Of a DNA stretch of 64,000 nt, positions 49,906 through 63,807 are shown in pieces. The stretch spans positions 39,080 through 103,079 of the forward strand of contig NZ_SMKT01000007.1 of the NCBI RefSeq assembly GCF_004348735.1, written 5' to 3'. The notes below the pieces were generated by a model, which saw only the letters and a program-made list of their open reading frames with translations, searched no databases and had not been told where the DNA came from. Within the stretch, counting starts at the first letter, position 1, and each line of letters starts with the position of its first letter. The position numbers and the translations under genes were made by a program. The DNA comes from Actinomadura sp. KC06. Lineage in GTDB: Bacteria; Actinomycetota; Actinomycetes; Streptosporangiales; Streptosporangiaceae.

Positions 49906-50493
49906 TCACCCGGACCCCCGCACCGCTTTCACGCCCGTCCGCCACCCGCGGAGGCGGCCCGGCAAGCCGGGGACAGCCTTGAGCAGCCGCCGCGCGCCAG
50001 CGGAGTCGGCGGACTTGGCGATCCACAGTGCGATGGCGACGTAGGCGGCCTGCTGCGGAATCCGGATCCACAGCGGGGTGGCTTCGGCGCCGTTGAGGGG
50101 GATGTCGTTGAGGGCGGCGTAGATGTTTGCCGGGAGCAGCAGCGGCAGCAGGACGGCCAGGCCGACGCCGGCGCTCCAGCGGGTGCGGGCCAGGACGAGA
50201 CCGACTGCGATGAGCAGTTCGAGGACGCCGGTCAGGTACACCATGGCCAGGGGGAAGGGCACGAACGGCGGCACCATGCGGGCGAGTTCTTCGGCGCTGG
50301 GCATGGCGGCCATGCTGTCGGGCACGAAGCGCACGATTCCGGTGAGGACGAGCATGGCCGCCATCGCGTGCGCGGCGCAGGCCGGCCAGTCGGTGAAGCG
50401 GCGGACGCCCAGCGCCCCGAGCAGGCGCAGTGCAGGCGCGGCGACGACGAGGACGGCGAGCTCCACACCAAGGGCGTTGACGAGGTCTTCCAT
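49906..50493 (-). CDS. DoxX-like membrane protein
   Basis: A 195-aa protein with four to five membrane helices (ELAVLVVAAPALRLLG, AHAMAAMLVLTGIVRFVPDSMAAM, MVYLTGVLELLIAVGLVLA, GLAVLLPLLLPANIYAALN). The PxNxxAAxN stretch is typical of DoxX-like proteins, which are of unclear function and may link to redox or quinone biology. ATG 50493. It precedes the chimeric sigma remnant on the same strand. Confidence 0.8.
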   Translation of the reverse strand: MEDLVNALGVELAVLVVAAPALRLLGALGVRRFTDWPACAAHAMAAMLVLTGIVRFVPDSMAAMPSAEELARMVPPFVPFPLAMVYLTGVLELLIAVGLVLARTRWSAGVGLAVLLPLLLPANIYAALNDIPLNGAEATPLWIRIPQQAAYVAIALWIAKSADSAGARRLLKAVPGLPGRLRGWRTGVKAVRGSG

Positions 50494-50673
50494 GGATACG
50501 GCCTTCCGACGGCGGGGCCGCCAGGGCCCCGGACACCTAATCCTGTCACTGTCTAGATTGCGACGGGCAGCACCATCTTGTCAATGGAAAGATGAGGTCC
50601 GGGGCCGGAACGCAGAACGGCCGTCCCGCCTCCGGGGCCCCGGAGAAGGAACGGCCGTTGCGGTCTTACGCGC

Positions 50674-51321
50674 TCAGGCGCTCTGCACCAGCTTGGCGTA
50701 GACGATGAGGTTGTTCTTGTAGTGCCCGGTCGAGGAGTCGAATGCGCCGCCACAGGTGACCAAGCGCAGGGACGAGTAGTCGAGGGTCTCGGCGAACACC
50801 TTCTTGTGCGGGAAGGCGTTCTTGTCCACGTCCTGCTTGGAGGTCACCGCGAACGTCGCGGTGGTCCCGTCCTGGCGGGTGACCTGGATCTGGTCGCCCT
50901 CCTTCAGTTCCTTGAGCCGGTAGAAGACGGCCTGCTTCTTGTTGGCGTCCACGTGCCCGAGGATCACCGACGGCCCGTTCTCTCCCGGAGTGGGGCCGAG
51001 CTTGTACCAGCCGGTCAGGTTGGGACGGCTGATCGGCGGCTCCTCGATGCGTCCGTCCGGACGCAGCCCCAGCTGGGACACCGGGGCGGAGACGCCGAGC
51101 TTGTCGATGCTGATCGTCTTCGGCGGCGACTTGGGCAGCGGCTTCGCGTCCTTCTTTTCGGGGGCGGTGGCGGGTGCGGCCGGCGTGCTCCCACCGCCGC
51201 CCGCCGCGGGCGGCGAGCCGTCATCGCCGCCGCACGAGCCCAGCAGGAGTCCGATGAGCAGCGCGCCGGCCGCCGCGCTCACGGCGCGGCGACCGGCGGA
51301 GACGGTGGTGCGGTCCGTCAA
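50674..51321 (-). CDS. Class F sortase
   Basis: A 215-aa exported transpeptidase. The N-terminus has a hydrophobic stretch ending LLLGSC, so it may be lipid-anchored, followed by a Pro/Ala linker. The sortase core is visible: ISIDKLGVSAPVSQLGL, SVILGHVDANKKQAVFYRLKELKEGDQIQV with the catalytic His, and SLRLVTCGGAFDSSTGHYKNN with the catalytic Cys. The TTG at 51321 starts one base after the stop of the upstream surface-protein gene, with GGGAG 10 nt away. The two genes form an operon. Confidence 0.85.
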   Translation of the reverse strand: MTDRTTVSAGRRAVSAAAGALLIGLLLGSCGGDDGSPPAAGGGGSTPAAPATAPEKKDAKPLPKSPPKTISIDKLGVSAPVSQLGLRPDGRIEEPPISRPNLTGWYKLGPTPGENGPSVILGHVDANKKQAVFYRLKELKEGDQIQVTRQDGTTATFAVTSKQDVDKNAFPHKKVFAETLDYSSLRLVTCGGAFDSSTGHYKNNLIVYAKLVQSA

Positions 51322-51322
51322 C

Positions 51323-51889
51323 TCAGGAACGCTCCCGCCCGGCCCGGCGGCGCAGCGCCAGCGCGCCCATGCCGGCGCCGGCCAGCGCGACGGCCGCGCC
51401 GCCGGCCAGCAGCGTCGCGCCGGAGCCGCCGCCCTGGGTGCTGCCGTCACCGGTGTTGATCGGCCCGCTGGGGACCGGCACCGGGGTGGTCGGCTTCGGC
51501 GCCGGGGTGGTCGGCTTCGGGGAGGGCTTCTTGCCGGGGTTGACGGTGATCGAGCCCTTGACGGTCTGCTCGCCGACCGTGCAGGTCAGGTTGACCGTGT
51601 AGGTCTTCCCGGGGACGAGGTTGGACCGCGTGGCCTGACGGGCCGTCCACTTCTCGCCCGGCGTGCCGGTGAACGCCGGGACGGCGGTGAACACGCGCAC
51701 GGCCTGCGCGGCGTTGATGGTCGGCTTCTTCGTGCACTCGGTGATCGTGATGGTGATGGCCTGGCCCGGCGTGAACACCCGCGGGCTGACGTTGATCTGG
51801 GGCTGCTCCTGAGCCTGGACGGCACCCGCCGTGCCCAGCACCAGGCACGTCGCCGCGGCACCGGCGGCCGCAAGTCGGGTCAGGGTCAT
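51323..51889 (-). CDS. Secreted surface protein with C-terminal anchor
   Basis: A 188-aa protein with a signal peptide (LAAAGAAATCLVLGTAGAVQA), a compact beta domain (INVSPRVFTPGQAITITITEC, TRSNLVPGKTYTVNLTC, with two Cys that may pair), a Pro/Thr stalk (KPTTPAPKPTTPVPVP) and a hydrophobic helix ending RRRAGRERS. No LPxTG is present; INTGD near the stalk end is the closest. GAGGAG lies 7 nt before ATG 51889. Being directly upstream of the class F sortase, it is the likely substrate or a co-displayed protein. Confidence 0.75.
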   Translation of the reverse strand: MTLTRLAAAGAAATCLVLGTAGAVQAQEQPQINVSPRVFTPGQAITITITECTKKPTINAAQAVRVFTAVPAFTGTPGEKWTARQATRSNLVPGKTYTVNLTCTVGEQTVKGSITVNPGKKPSPKPTTPAPKPTTPVPVPSGPINTGDGSTQGGGSGATLLAGGAAVALAGAGMGALALRRRAGRERS

Positions 51890-52161
51890 GTGACTGCTCC
51901 TCTTGGAGGGTTGATGGTTCGTCTTGCGGCCGATGGCGCGATGGTGCGATGGCCGCCCTGGTCGGCGCGGCGTTCGCACCTCATCCGCGACGTCCGAGGA
52001 GTCGCGGGAAAACGTAACAGGTGTTGACAACGAGGCGTGATCATATCGGTGTTTCTCGTAAAAGGCACCTGATCACGGGCGTTTCCGTCCTTATCAGGCC
52101 AGCTGAAAACCTTGACGGCTGTTCGGGCGTCTAATGCGCAGCCGTTCGGAACCGACCACGC

Positions 52162-52197
52162 GAGAGGGCCCTCGACGCGCACGTCGAGGGCCCTCTC
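52162..52197. terminator. Perfect 16-bp hairpin
   Basis: GAGAGGGCCCTCGACG (52162-52177) pairs perfectly with CGTCGAGGGCCCTCTC (52182-52197) around a 4-nt loop. It lies downstream of the DoxX gene (ends 52241, minus strand), as its terminator would. The remaining 51890-52161 holds the upstream region of the surface-protein gene and shows no other gene. Confidence 0.8.
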
Positions 52198-52240
52198 GGG
52201 TCAAGATCCGCCCCCACGTAAGGGTTTGGGGGCGGACGGC

Positions 52241-52690
52241 CTAGGTGGCGTGCTGGGGATCGCGGGACTCCGTGCGGCCGAAGATGAGACCGTCGACGGA
52301 GAAGCGGCCCGCGCCGGCGAAAGCGAGCAAGATCACGGCGCCGCCGAGCACGAGGACGAGCTCGTAGCCGTTCTCGGCGACGAAGACGCCGTTGCCCTTG
52401 TGGACGAACCAGAAGGCCCCGGCCATGTCGACCGCGAGGAGCAGGCCCGCGATCGGCACGGCGGCGCCGACGATGAGCGCGAGTCCGGCGATGAACTCGA
52501 CCCAGGTCGAGTAGTACGCGGACAGCGACGCCACCGGCACGTCCATGCCCTCGAACATCTTGGTCACGGCGCCGTGGCCCAAGTCGTTGATCTTCTGCCA
52601 GCCGTGCGCGACGAATACGACGCCCACGGCGACGCGTCCGATGAGCAGGCCGATGTCGGAGAGGTAGGGGATCCGGGTCGCGGGGTTCAT
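52241..52690 (-). CDS. DoxX family protein
   Basis: A 149-aa membrane protein (LLIGRVAVGVVFVAHGWQKI, YSTWVEFIAGLALIVGAAVPIAGLLLAVDMAGAFWFVH, ELVLVLGGAVILLAF). This is the compact DoxX form: four helices, HGxQK after the first, and the conserved G-x-F-V. Role unclear; some DoxX proteins form thiol-oxidant complexes. ATG 52690 follows CAGGAGGG. It has its own terminator at 52162-52197. Confidence 0.88.
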   Translation of the reverse strand: MNPATRIPYLSDIGLLIGRVAVGVVFVAHGWQKINDLGHGAVTKMFEGMDVPVASLSAYYSTWVEFIAGLALIVGAAVPIAGLLLAVDMAGAFWFVHKGNGVFVAENGYELVLVLGGAVILLAFAGAGRFSVDGLIFGRTESRDPQHAT

Positions 52691-52875
52691 GCGCCCTCCT
52701 GGGATTGTTCAAATCTGAACCAGTCCGCGAGGCTAGCACGCTCCAATGCCCCGGTTCCAGCCCGAGTTCGCAGGTCACGGGTCCGTCGCGAGCGTCCGAG
52801 CGCCGGCGCGCGCGTCCTGGACGAGAGCCGGGGCCCTTGGTGAACCAGCCGGGAGCGGGCGGCATCTGATCACGG

Positions 52876-53732
52876 ATGGAGCGACATGATCTGACCGATG
52901 CGGAGCAGGGCCTGTGGGACGCCTGCCCGAGCGGCGCAATCGTCACGTACGACGGCGGCGAGGCCGTGCGCGCCGAGGTGATCGCGGCGCTGCTGCTCGG
53001 CGCGGTCGACCCCGCACCCGGCCGCTACCCGGCGTCCGGTTGCGGGGAGCCCGGATCACCGGGCGGCTCGACCTGGACGGGACCGAGTTCGACACCCTGC
53101 TGGACTGCGACGACTGCGTCTTCGAGGACACGGTCAGCCTGGCCGAGGCTAACCTCCGCACGTTGCGCATCACGGGCAGTCGCCTTCCGGCGTTCAAGGC
53201 CGCGCGGCTGCGGGCGACCGGGTTGGTGTCCCTGGAAGGATCGTCGATCGACGGCCGGTTGCGGCTCGACCACGCGCGGCTGGAAAGCGAGGTCCGGTTG
53301 GCGGACGTCACCACGGGCCACGTCCAGGCGCACGACATCGAGGTCCGGGGCACACTGGACGCCACCGGCATCACGGTCGACGGCGAGTTCAACGTGCGCG
53401 GCGGCCAGATCACCGGCAACCTCGTCCTGACGGGCGGACGTTTCAGCAACCCCGACGAGCGGGCCGCCGTGCACGCCGACGCGGTCAAGGTCGGCGGGCA
53501 GCTCCGCGCCGCGGACGTCGAGGTCTACGGGCCCCTCCTGCTGCGGAACGCACAGATCGGCAGCAGCGTGGGGTTCCACCGGGCCCGGTTGAGCGCCCCC
53601 GGCCGGGACGCGCTCAACGCGGGCGGCGGGGCCTACCAGTGGCTGTCGTACGCGTTCGTCGCGGCGGGCTGGGTGCTGGCCACCACGATCGCCGCCGGGA
53701 CCGCCCGGGTCATCGGCGGCCGCGGGGCGTGA
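52876..53732 (+). pseudogene. Frameshifted beta-repeat membrane protein
   Basis: ATG 52876 starts MERHDLTDAEQGLWDACPSG, then EVIAALLLGAVDPAPGRYPA, but the frame is lost there. In the next frame, from about 53030, the sequence reads VRLRGARITGRLDLDGTEFD, followed by repeated strand-like units (LRITGSRLPAFKAARL, RGTLDATGITVDGEFNVRG) and a last hydrophobic helix (WLSYAFVAAGWVLATTIAAG). These are two parts of one actinomycete family with an N-terminal module, beta repeats and C-terminal membrane helix; the protein is also shorter than I would expect. One indel at 53025-53040 and perhaps an internal deletion are likely. Confidence 0.65.
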
Positions 53733-53862
53733 GGTCCTCCTGACGAGGTCCTCCTGGCGAGGGACGCCGGGACGGGGCTCCTCCTCCCTGGTACCGATCT
53801 CGGGACGGATCGGGAACTGGAATAGGGCACTCAGACGTAGTGTTGGAGAGGTCGTCAGCAAA

Positions 53863-53883
53863 GTTGAGTCTGGGCGGCTCAAG
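53863..53883. promoter_or_regulatory. HAIR box upstream of dnaK
   Basis: GTTGAGT (53863-53869), 7-nt spacer, GCTCAAG (53877-53883) matches the HspR site CTTGAGT-N7-ACTCAAG at 12 of 14 arm positions. It lies just upstream of the TTGACA promoter element, and HspR is encoded in the same operon, so negative feedback control of the heat-shock operon is expected. Confidence 0.8.
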
Positions 53884-53887
53884 TGAT

Positions 53888-53916
53888 TTGACACAGGTGA
53901 ACCGTCCGGGCACCCT
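53888..53916 (+). promoter_or_regulatory. Promoter of the dnaK operon
   Basis: TTGACA at 53888-53893 is a good -35. A weak -10-like CACCCT lies at 53911-53916 with 17-bp spacing. The HAIR box ends 5 bp upstream of the -35, as in other HspR-controlled promoters. The dnaK start is 96 bp further on. Confidence 0.5.
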
Positions 53917-54011
53917 TGCCGACAGAAACCAGACCGGCCGCACCCTGGGGCGACCGGGGCGCAAGGACACCGGAAAAGCGATAAGCACCGGATACGACGG
54001 AGGACGAGAAC

Positions 54012-55873
<1,862 letters not shown>

Positions 55874-55877
<4 letters not shown>

Positions 55878-56581
55878 CGACCTCTCCCGACGAGGGCGAG
55901 GAGAAGGAGGGCCCGGTGATCCGCGACAAGCGGCGCATCGATCCCGAAACGGGGAAAGTCCGGGAGGGGGCGGCGGACAAGCCGTCCACCCCGGAGGCCC
56001 CGGCGGACGGGGGCGCCACGGTCTCGGACGAGGAGGTCGCCTCGCTCAAGACCCAGCTGGCGGAGCGTCTCACCGACCTCCAGCGGCTGAAGGCCGAGTA
56101 CGACAACTACCGCAAGCGGGTCGAGCGCGACCGGGTCGCGGTCCGGGAGCAGGCGCTCGGGCAGGTGCTGTCCGAGCTGCTCCCGGTGCTGGACGACATC
56201 GGCCGCGCCCGCGACCACGACGAGCTCACCGGCGGGTTCAAGTCCGTCGCGGAGAGCCTGGAGGCGGTCACGGGCAAGCTCGGCCTGGAACGTTACGGCG
56301 AGAAGGGCGAGCCGTTCGACCCGGTCGTCCACGAGGCGCTCATGCACGCGTACTCGGCGGAGGTGACCGAGACGAGCGTCATGGACGTCCTCCAGCCCGG
56401 GTACCGCATCGGCGAGCGGATCCTGCGGCCCGCGCGCGTGGCGGTGGCCGAGCCCGACCCGAACGCCGACCAGGAGGAGCCGGTCGAGCAGGCCGAGGAC
56501 GCCGCGAAGGCGAACAAGGCCGACAGCACCGGCAAGGCCGACAAGGGTGACGAGGCCGACTCGGGTGACGACGGCGAATGA
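55874..56581 (+). CDS. grpE: Nucleotide exchange factor GrpE
   Basis: A 235-aa cochaperone that releases ADP from DnaK. The long coiled-coil segment ([31 protein letters not shown]) precedes the beta domain ([43 protein letters not shown]). N- and C-terminal tails are acidic and low in complexity. GTG 55874 overlaps the dnaK stop by four bases (GTGA), so translation is coupled. Confidence 0.95.
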
Positions 56582-56629
56582 CCCCCTGGCCCTCGCCGGG
56601 GGTTCCGGGGGATCGTCTCCCCAGAGGGA

Positions 56630-56664
56630 CCGCGGGCCCGTCCCGTCCGGGGCGGGCCCCGCGG
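56630..56664 (+). terminator. Hairpin between grpE and dnaJ
   Basis: CCGCGGGCCCG (56630-56640) pairs with CGGGCCCCGCGG (56653-56664) with one bulged C. It lies in the 132-bp grpE-dnaJ gap and has no T-tract. It could reduce downstream expression or stabilise mRNA. Confidence 0.35.
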
Positions 56665-56713
56665 GGTCGCGTGAAGACATGTGGCAAGTGGCGATAGCAG
56701 AGAGCGGGGCGCC

Positions 56714-57892
56714 GTGAGCACCAAGGACTACCTGGAGAAGGACTACTACAAGGTCCTCGGTGTCGCGAAGACGGCCTCGCAGGAGGAGATCAAGAAGTCG
56801 TACCGGAAGCTGGCCCGCAAGTACCACCCGGACGCGAACAAGGGCGACACCGAGGCGGAGGACCGCTTCAAGGAGGTCTCCGAGGCCTACGACGTCCTGT
56901 CCGACGACAAGCGCCGCAAGGAGTACGACGCGGTCCGGTCGATGCCGGGCGGTTTCCGCGGCCAGCAGGGCGGCGGGTTCCCGTTCGACCTCGGCGACCT
57001 GTTCGGGCAGGGCGGCGGCGCCGGTACGCAGACCGGCGGCGCGGGCGAGCGCATCGGCGACCTGTTCGGCGGCCTGTTCGGACGCGGCGGCACCCGCACC
57101 ACTGGAACGGGGACGGGCACCCGGCGCGCCCGCCGGGGCGCGGACGTCGAGACCGAGGTGACGCTCTCGTTCGGACGCGCGATGAACGGCGTCACCGTCC
57201 CGATCAAGCTGACCAGCGAGGCGGCGTGCAACAGCTGCCGCGGCACGGGCGCGAAGGCGGGCACCGTCCCGCGGGTGTGCCCGAACTGCGAGGGCACCGG
57301 GCACGAGACCCGCAACCTCGGCAGCTTCGGGTTCCAGGAGCCGTGCAAGGAGTGCCACGGGCGGGGCCTCGTCGTCGACGACCCGTGCCCGACCTGCCAC
57401 GGCAGCGGCCGCGCGACCGGCACCCGCACGATCCAGGCCCGCATCCCGGCGGGCGTCGCGGACGGCCAGAAGATCCGGCTCAAGGCCAAGGGCGCGCCGG
57501 GCGAGAACGGCGGCCCGCACGGCGACCTGTACGTCAACATCAAGGTGCGCCCGCACCCGGTGTTCGGCCGCAGCGGCGACAACCTGACGTTGACCGTCCC
57601 GGTGACGTTCCCGGAGGCGGCGCTCGGCGCGGAGATCCGGGTGCCGACGTTCCAGGGGCAGCCGGTCACGCTGAAGCTGCCGGAGGGCACCCCGAACGGC
57701 CGCAAGTTCCGCGTGAAGGGCCGCGGCGCGACCCGGCGGGACGGCACGAAGGGCGACCTGCTCGTCACCGTCGACGTCCAGGTGCCGCAGAAGCTCGACG
57801 ACCAGGCGCGGGAGGCCCTCGTCCGGCTGCGCGAGGCCGGCTCGGGCGACGACCTGCGGGCCGAGCTCGTCCAGCAGGCCAGGCAGGAGTGA
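56714..57892 (+). CDS. dnaJ: Chaperone DnaJ
   Basis: A 392-aa full-length Hsp40. The J domain with HPD (KYHPDANKG), the Gly-rich region ([18 protein letters not shown]), and four zinc-finger motifs ([32 protein letters not shown]) precede the C-terminal substrate domains. It stimulates DnaK ATPase and presents substrates. GTG 56714 ([16 protein letters not shown]). It is 5 bp upstream of hspR. Confidence 0.97.
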   Translation: MSTKDYLEKDYYKVLGVAKTASQEEIKKSYRKLARKYHPDANKGDTEAEDRFKEVSEAYDVLSDDKRRKEYDAVRSMPGGFRGQQGGGFPFDLGDLFGQGGGAGTQTGGAGERIGDLFGGLFGRGGTRTTGTGTGTRRARRGADVETEVTLSFGRAMNGVTVPIKLTSEAACNSCRGTGAKAGTVPRVCPNCEGTGHETRNLGSFGFQEPCKECHGRGLVVDDPCPTCHGSGRATGTRTIQARIPAGVADGQKIRLKAKGAPGENGGPHGDLYVNIKVRPHPVFGRSGDNLTLTVPVTFPEAALGAEIRVPTFQGQPVTLKLPEGTPNGRKFRVKGRGATRRDGTKGDLLVTVDVQVPQKLDDQAREALVRLREAGSGDDLRAELVQQARQE

Positions 57893-57896
57893 CGCC

Positions 57897-58343
57897 ATGG
57901 ACCCCTTCGGCGACGACACCCCGGTCTACGTGATCTCGGTGGCGGCCCAGCTGTCCGGGCTGCATCCGCAGACGCTGCGGACCTATGACCGGATGGGCCT
58001 GGTGTGTCCCGGCCGGACGGCGGGCCGGGGCCGCCGCTACTCGATGCGCGACATCGTGATGCTCCGCGAGATCCAGCGGCTCTCCCAGGAGGAGGGCATC
58101 AACCTGTCCGGCATCAAGCACATCCTGGAGCTGCAGCGCGACAACGTGCGGCTCCGCGAGGAGCTCGCCAAGGCGCACGCCGCGCTGGACGAGCTCGCCA
58201 ACGAACTCGAATCGACCCGTGCCGTCGCGGCGCGGCTGGCGCAGCAGCGCCGGCACGGTGAGCCGGAGAGCACTCCCGGCGGCGACCTGGTGCCGATCAG
58301 GCACACCAGCGTCGTCGTCTGGCACGAGCGCAACCGGGAATAG
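57897..58343 (+). CDS. hspR: Heat-shock repressor HspR (MerR family)
   Basis: A 148-aa MerR-type regulator. The winged helix ([43 protein letters not shown]) is followed by a coiled-coil ([38 protein letters not shown]). HspR binds HAIR boxes with DnaK as corepressor, giving feedback on this operon. ATG 57897 starts 5 bp after dnaJ. The HAIR box at 53863-53883 is its expected target. Confidence 0.95.
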   Translation: MDPFGDDTPVYVISVAAQLSGLHPQTLRTYDRMGLVCPGRTAGRGRRYSMRDIVMLREIQRLSQEEGINLSGIKHILELQRDNVRLREELAKAHAALDELANELESTRAVAARLAQQRRHGEPESTPGGDLVPIRHTSVVVWHERNRE

Positions 58344-58354
58344 TAGGGGGACCG

Positions 58355-60952
<2,598 letters not shown>

Positions 60953-61009
60953 CCCGCCGCCGCGCCTGCTGCCCGGTTCCGCGTTCTGCTGTGAGCGGTC
61001 AGGTGTTCC

Positions 61010-61024
61010 GTACAGTACGTACAG
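61010..61024. repeat. Repeat GTACAG-TAC-GTACAG upstream of the epimerase
   Basis: GTACAG at 61010-61015 and 61019-61024, with TAC between, sits 17 bp before the epimerase ATG. It may be a regulatory site or part of the promoter. Low confidence. Confidence 0.25.
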
Positions 61025-61040
61025 AAGGCAGAGTCTTCCC

Positions 61041-62030
61041 ATGAGGATTTTGATGCTCGGTGGGACGGAGTTCGCAGGGCGCGCCATCACCGAGGACGCT
61101 CTTGCGCGCGGCTGGGACGTGACCGTCTTCCACAGGGGACGCCATGCGCCGCCCCAGGGAGTCGCCTCGTTGCACGGCGACCGCACCACCGAGGACGGTC
61201 TTCACGCACTCGCCACCGACGAGGAGTGGGACGCGGTCGTCGACACCTGGTCTGCCGCCCCGTCCGTCGTGCGCGACACTGCACGCCTTCTAGAGGGACG
61301 CGTCGGACGATACGTCTACATCTCCAGCCGCTCCGTCTACGTGTTCCCCGAACCCGACGCACTCGGCGAGGACGCTCCCGTAGTGGACGGCTCCCCAGAC
61401 GACGGAGACGATGTCGACTACGCAGCCGCCAAGCGCGGTGCAGAACTGGCAGTGCTCGATGTGTTCGGCGATAGGGCGTTGCTGGTGCGCGCAGGGCTCA
61501 TCCTCGGCCCGTACGAGAACATCGGACGGTTGCCCTGGTGGCTGAACCGGATCGCGAAAGGCGGCAAGGTCCTGGCGCCCGGCCCCCGCGATGCCGGATT
61601 GCAGTACATCGACGTCCGAGACCTCGCCGCCTGGACCTTGGACGCCGTCGAGCAGGAACTCGGCGGCCCTTTCGACCTCGTCAGCCCACCAGACCACACA
61701 ACGATGCGCGAGCTGCTCGAAGCGTGCGTGCAGACGACGGCCTCAGACGCCGAACTCGTCTGGACGCCCCCAGAAAAGATCCTCGAAGCAGGCATCGAAC
61801 CCTGGATGGACCTCCCGATCTGGCTTCCACCCGGCGAGGACTACGACACCTTGCATCGCGGCAACGTCGCCAAGGCACTTTCCACAGGGCTGCGTTGCAG
61901 GACCGTCCAGGAAACGGTGACGGACACGTGGGAATGGCTCCAGTCCATAGGCGGACGCGCCCCCCAACGCCCCGACCGCCCGGTCGTCGGCCTGGACCCC
62001 GAAACCGAGGCGAAGGTACTGCGCCGCTGA
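61041..62030 (+). CDS. NAD-dependent epimerase/dehydratase family protein
   Basis: A 329-aa extended SDR protein. It starts ILMLGGTEFAGRAITEDAL, a Gly-rich dinucleotide loop with the variant GGTEFAG, has the strand GRYVYISSRSVYVFPEP, and the YAAAKRGAEL (Tyr-x-x-x-Lys) active-site pair. The C-terminal half (LQYIDVRDLAAWTLDAVE) fits the nucleotide-sugar epimerase-like group that includes isoflavone-reductase relatives. ATG 61041. Substrate unknown; it lies in its own promoter region after the clpB operon. Confidence 0.85.
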   Translation: MRILMLGGTEFAGRAITEDALARGWDVTVFHRGRHAPPQGVASLHGDRTTEDGLHALATDEEWDAVVDTWSAAPSVVRDTARLLEGRVGRYVYISSRSVYVFPEPDALGEDAPVVDGSPDDGDDVDYAAAKRGAELAVLDVFGDRALLVRAGLILGPYENIGRLPWWLNRIAKGGKVLAPGPRDAGLQYIDVRDLAAWTLDAVEQELGGPFDLVSPPDHTTMRELLEACVQTTASDAELVWTPPEKILEAGIEPWMDLPIWLPPGEDYDTLHRGNVAKALSTGLRCRTVQETVTDTWEWLQSIGGRAPQRPDRPVVGLDPETEAKVLRR

Positions 62031-62098
62031 CCCGAGCCTGGCCCAGGCTTGCCGCATAAGTGGACGCGACCGCCCCCGGTCCGCTAGAGAGACGTGGT

Positions 62099-63730
62099 AT
62101 GACCGCTTTGCTACTCGGGCCCCATCTCCGGCATGTGAGTCACCACACCGCGACGATCTGGGTGGAGACCGACCGTCCATGCGAGGTCCGGGTCGTCAAC
62201 CGGGAGCACGGCGTGGACGCGGCCGCCCGCACGTTCACCGCGCACGGCCACCACTACGCGCTCGTCGAGATCGAGGGTCTCGCGCCGGGCGCGCGCGTCC
62301 CGTACGAGGTGATCGCCGACGGCGACACCGTCTGGCCCGAGGACGGCGGCGCCGGGCTCCCGCCGTCCCAGATCAGGACGCTCGACCCCGACGGCGGCCT
62401 GCGGATCTCGTTCGGGTCCTGCCGGCGGTCGCCCGGCACGGTCGAGCAGTTCGGCCATGACGCGCTCGCCGCGCTCGCCCGCCGGCTCAGCAGCGGCGGC
62501 GACGCGGTGACCTGGCCGGACATCCTGCTCATGGTCGGCGACCAGGTCTACGCGGACGAGCTGAGCGACGCGATGCGCGAGTTCATCAAGGGACGCCGCG
62601 CACCGGGCGACCCGCCCTCCGACGAGGCCGCCGACTTCGAGGACTACACCCACCTGTACAAGCTGGCCTGGCATGACGACCCGGAGGTGCGGTGGCTGCT
62701 GTCCACCGTTCCGACGTTCACCATCTTCGACGACCACGACATCCGCGACGACTGGAACACCTCGTACGCGTGGCGCCAGGAGATGTGGTCGCAGCCCTGG
62801 TGGAAGGACCGCATCACCGGCGGGATCGGCTCGTACTGGATCTACCAGCATCTCGGGAACATGTCGCCGGAGGGGCGCGCGTCCGATCCCGTCTACAAGG
62901 CGGTGCGGTCGGCGTCCGACAGCACCGGCGACGCGGGCGCCGTCCTGGACGAGTTCGCCGAGAAGGCCGACAAGGAACCGGCCAGTACGCGCTGGAGCTA
63001 CGCGCACGACTGGGGCGCCACCCGCCTGATCGTCGTGGACAGCCGCTGCTCCCGCCTCCTCACCGCCGAACGGCGGGGCATGCTCGACGACGACGAGTTC
63101 CAGTGGCTGGACGAGCAGTGCCAGGGCGGCATGGACCATCTGCTCATCGCGAGCTCCCTGCCCTACCTGCTGCCCATGGCGATCCACCACGCCGAGTCGT
63201 GGAACGAGGCGATGGCCGGCGGCGCCTGGGGCAAGGCCGGGGCCGGGCTCGGCGAGAAGATCCGGCAGGCCGCCGACCTGGAGCACTGGGCGGCGTTCGA
63301 GCGCTCTTTCCGCGACGTGGCCGCCGACGTCCTCGCGGTCGGACGCGGTGAACGCGGGCCCGCTCCCGCGAGCATCTCGTTCCTGTCCGGCGACATCCAC
63401 TACTCGTACCTGGCGCGGGTCACCGAGCCCGGCACGCAGTCGAAGATCTCGCAGATCGTCTGCTCGCCGCTGCGGAACCCGCTGATCGGGAAGTTCCGCC
63501 TGGCCAACCGCATCGCGTGCTCGCGGGCGGCCGGCGGGCCGTTCCGCGCGCTGGCCAAGCTGTCGAAGGTGCCGGTCCCGCCGATCCGCTGGCGGATGAC
63601 GGAGGGACCGTGGTTCGACAACGCGATCGCCACCGTCCACCTGTCGGGACGCGACTGCGACGTGCGCTGGGAGACCCCGCGGGACGGCGGCACGCTCAAC
63701 GAGATGGGCCGCGCCAAGATAACCGGCTAG
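62099..63730 (+). CDS. PhoD-like alkaline phosphatase family protein
   Basis: A 543-aa metallophosphatase. An N-terminal beta domain (LLGPHLRHVSHHTATIWVET, GLAPGARVPYEVIADGD) precedes the phosphodiesterase core: ISFGSCRRSP, WPDILLMVGDQVYADE with likely metal ligands, FTIFDDHDIRDDWN, RLIVVDSRCSRLL and SFLSGDIHYSYLA. No signal peptide is seen, so it looks cytoplasmic, unlike classical PhoD. ATG 62099. Substrate may be phosphomonoesters or diesters; a strong hairpin follows. Confidence 0.85.
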   Translation: MTALLLGPHLRHVSHHTATIWVETDRPCEVRVVNREHGVDAAARTFTAHGHHYALVEIEGLAPGARVPYEVIADGDTVWPEDGGAGLPPSQIRTLDPDGGLRISFGSCRRSPGTVEQFGHDALAALARRLSSGGDAVTWPDILLMVGDQVYADELSDAMREFIKGRRAPGDPPSDEAADFEDYTHLYKLAWHDDPEVRWLLSTVPTFTIFDDHDIRDDWNTSYAWRQEMWSQPWWKDRITGGIGSYWIYQHLGNMSPEGRASDPVYKAVRSASDSTGDAGAVLDEFAEKADKEPASTRWSYAHDWGATRLIVVDSRCSRLLTAERRGMLDDDEFQWLDEQCQGGMDHLLIASSLPYLLPMAIHHAESWNEAMAGGAWGKAGAGLGEKIRQAADLEHWAAFERSFRDVAADVLAVGRGERGPAPASISFLSGDIHYSYLARVTEPGTQSKISQIVCSPLRNPLIGKFRLANRIACSRAAGGPFRALAKLSKVPVPPIRWRMTEGPWFDNAIATVHLSGRDCDVRWETPRDGGTLNEMGRAKITG

Positions 63731-63760
63731 CGCACAGCAGGCGGGTGGGCGCGCGTTTGC

Positions 63761-63807
63761 GCGGGGCGCGTTCGTTCCACCCCCTCGCCGGAACGAACGC
63801 ACCCCGC
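63761..63807 (+). terminator. Hairpin after the PhoD-like gene
   Basis: An 18-base arm at 63761-63778 (GCGGGGCGCGTTCGTTCC) pairs with 63790-63807 with one mismatch and an 11-nt loop. Length, stability and position fit a terminator of the upstream gene. The remaining 63731-63944 holds no other gene. Confidence 0.7.
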
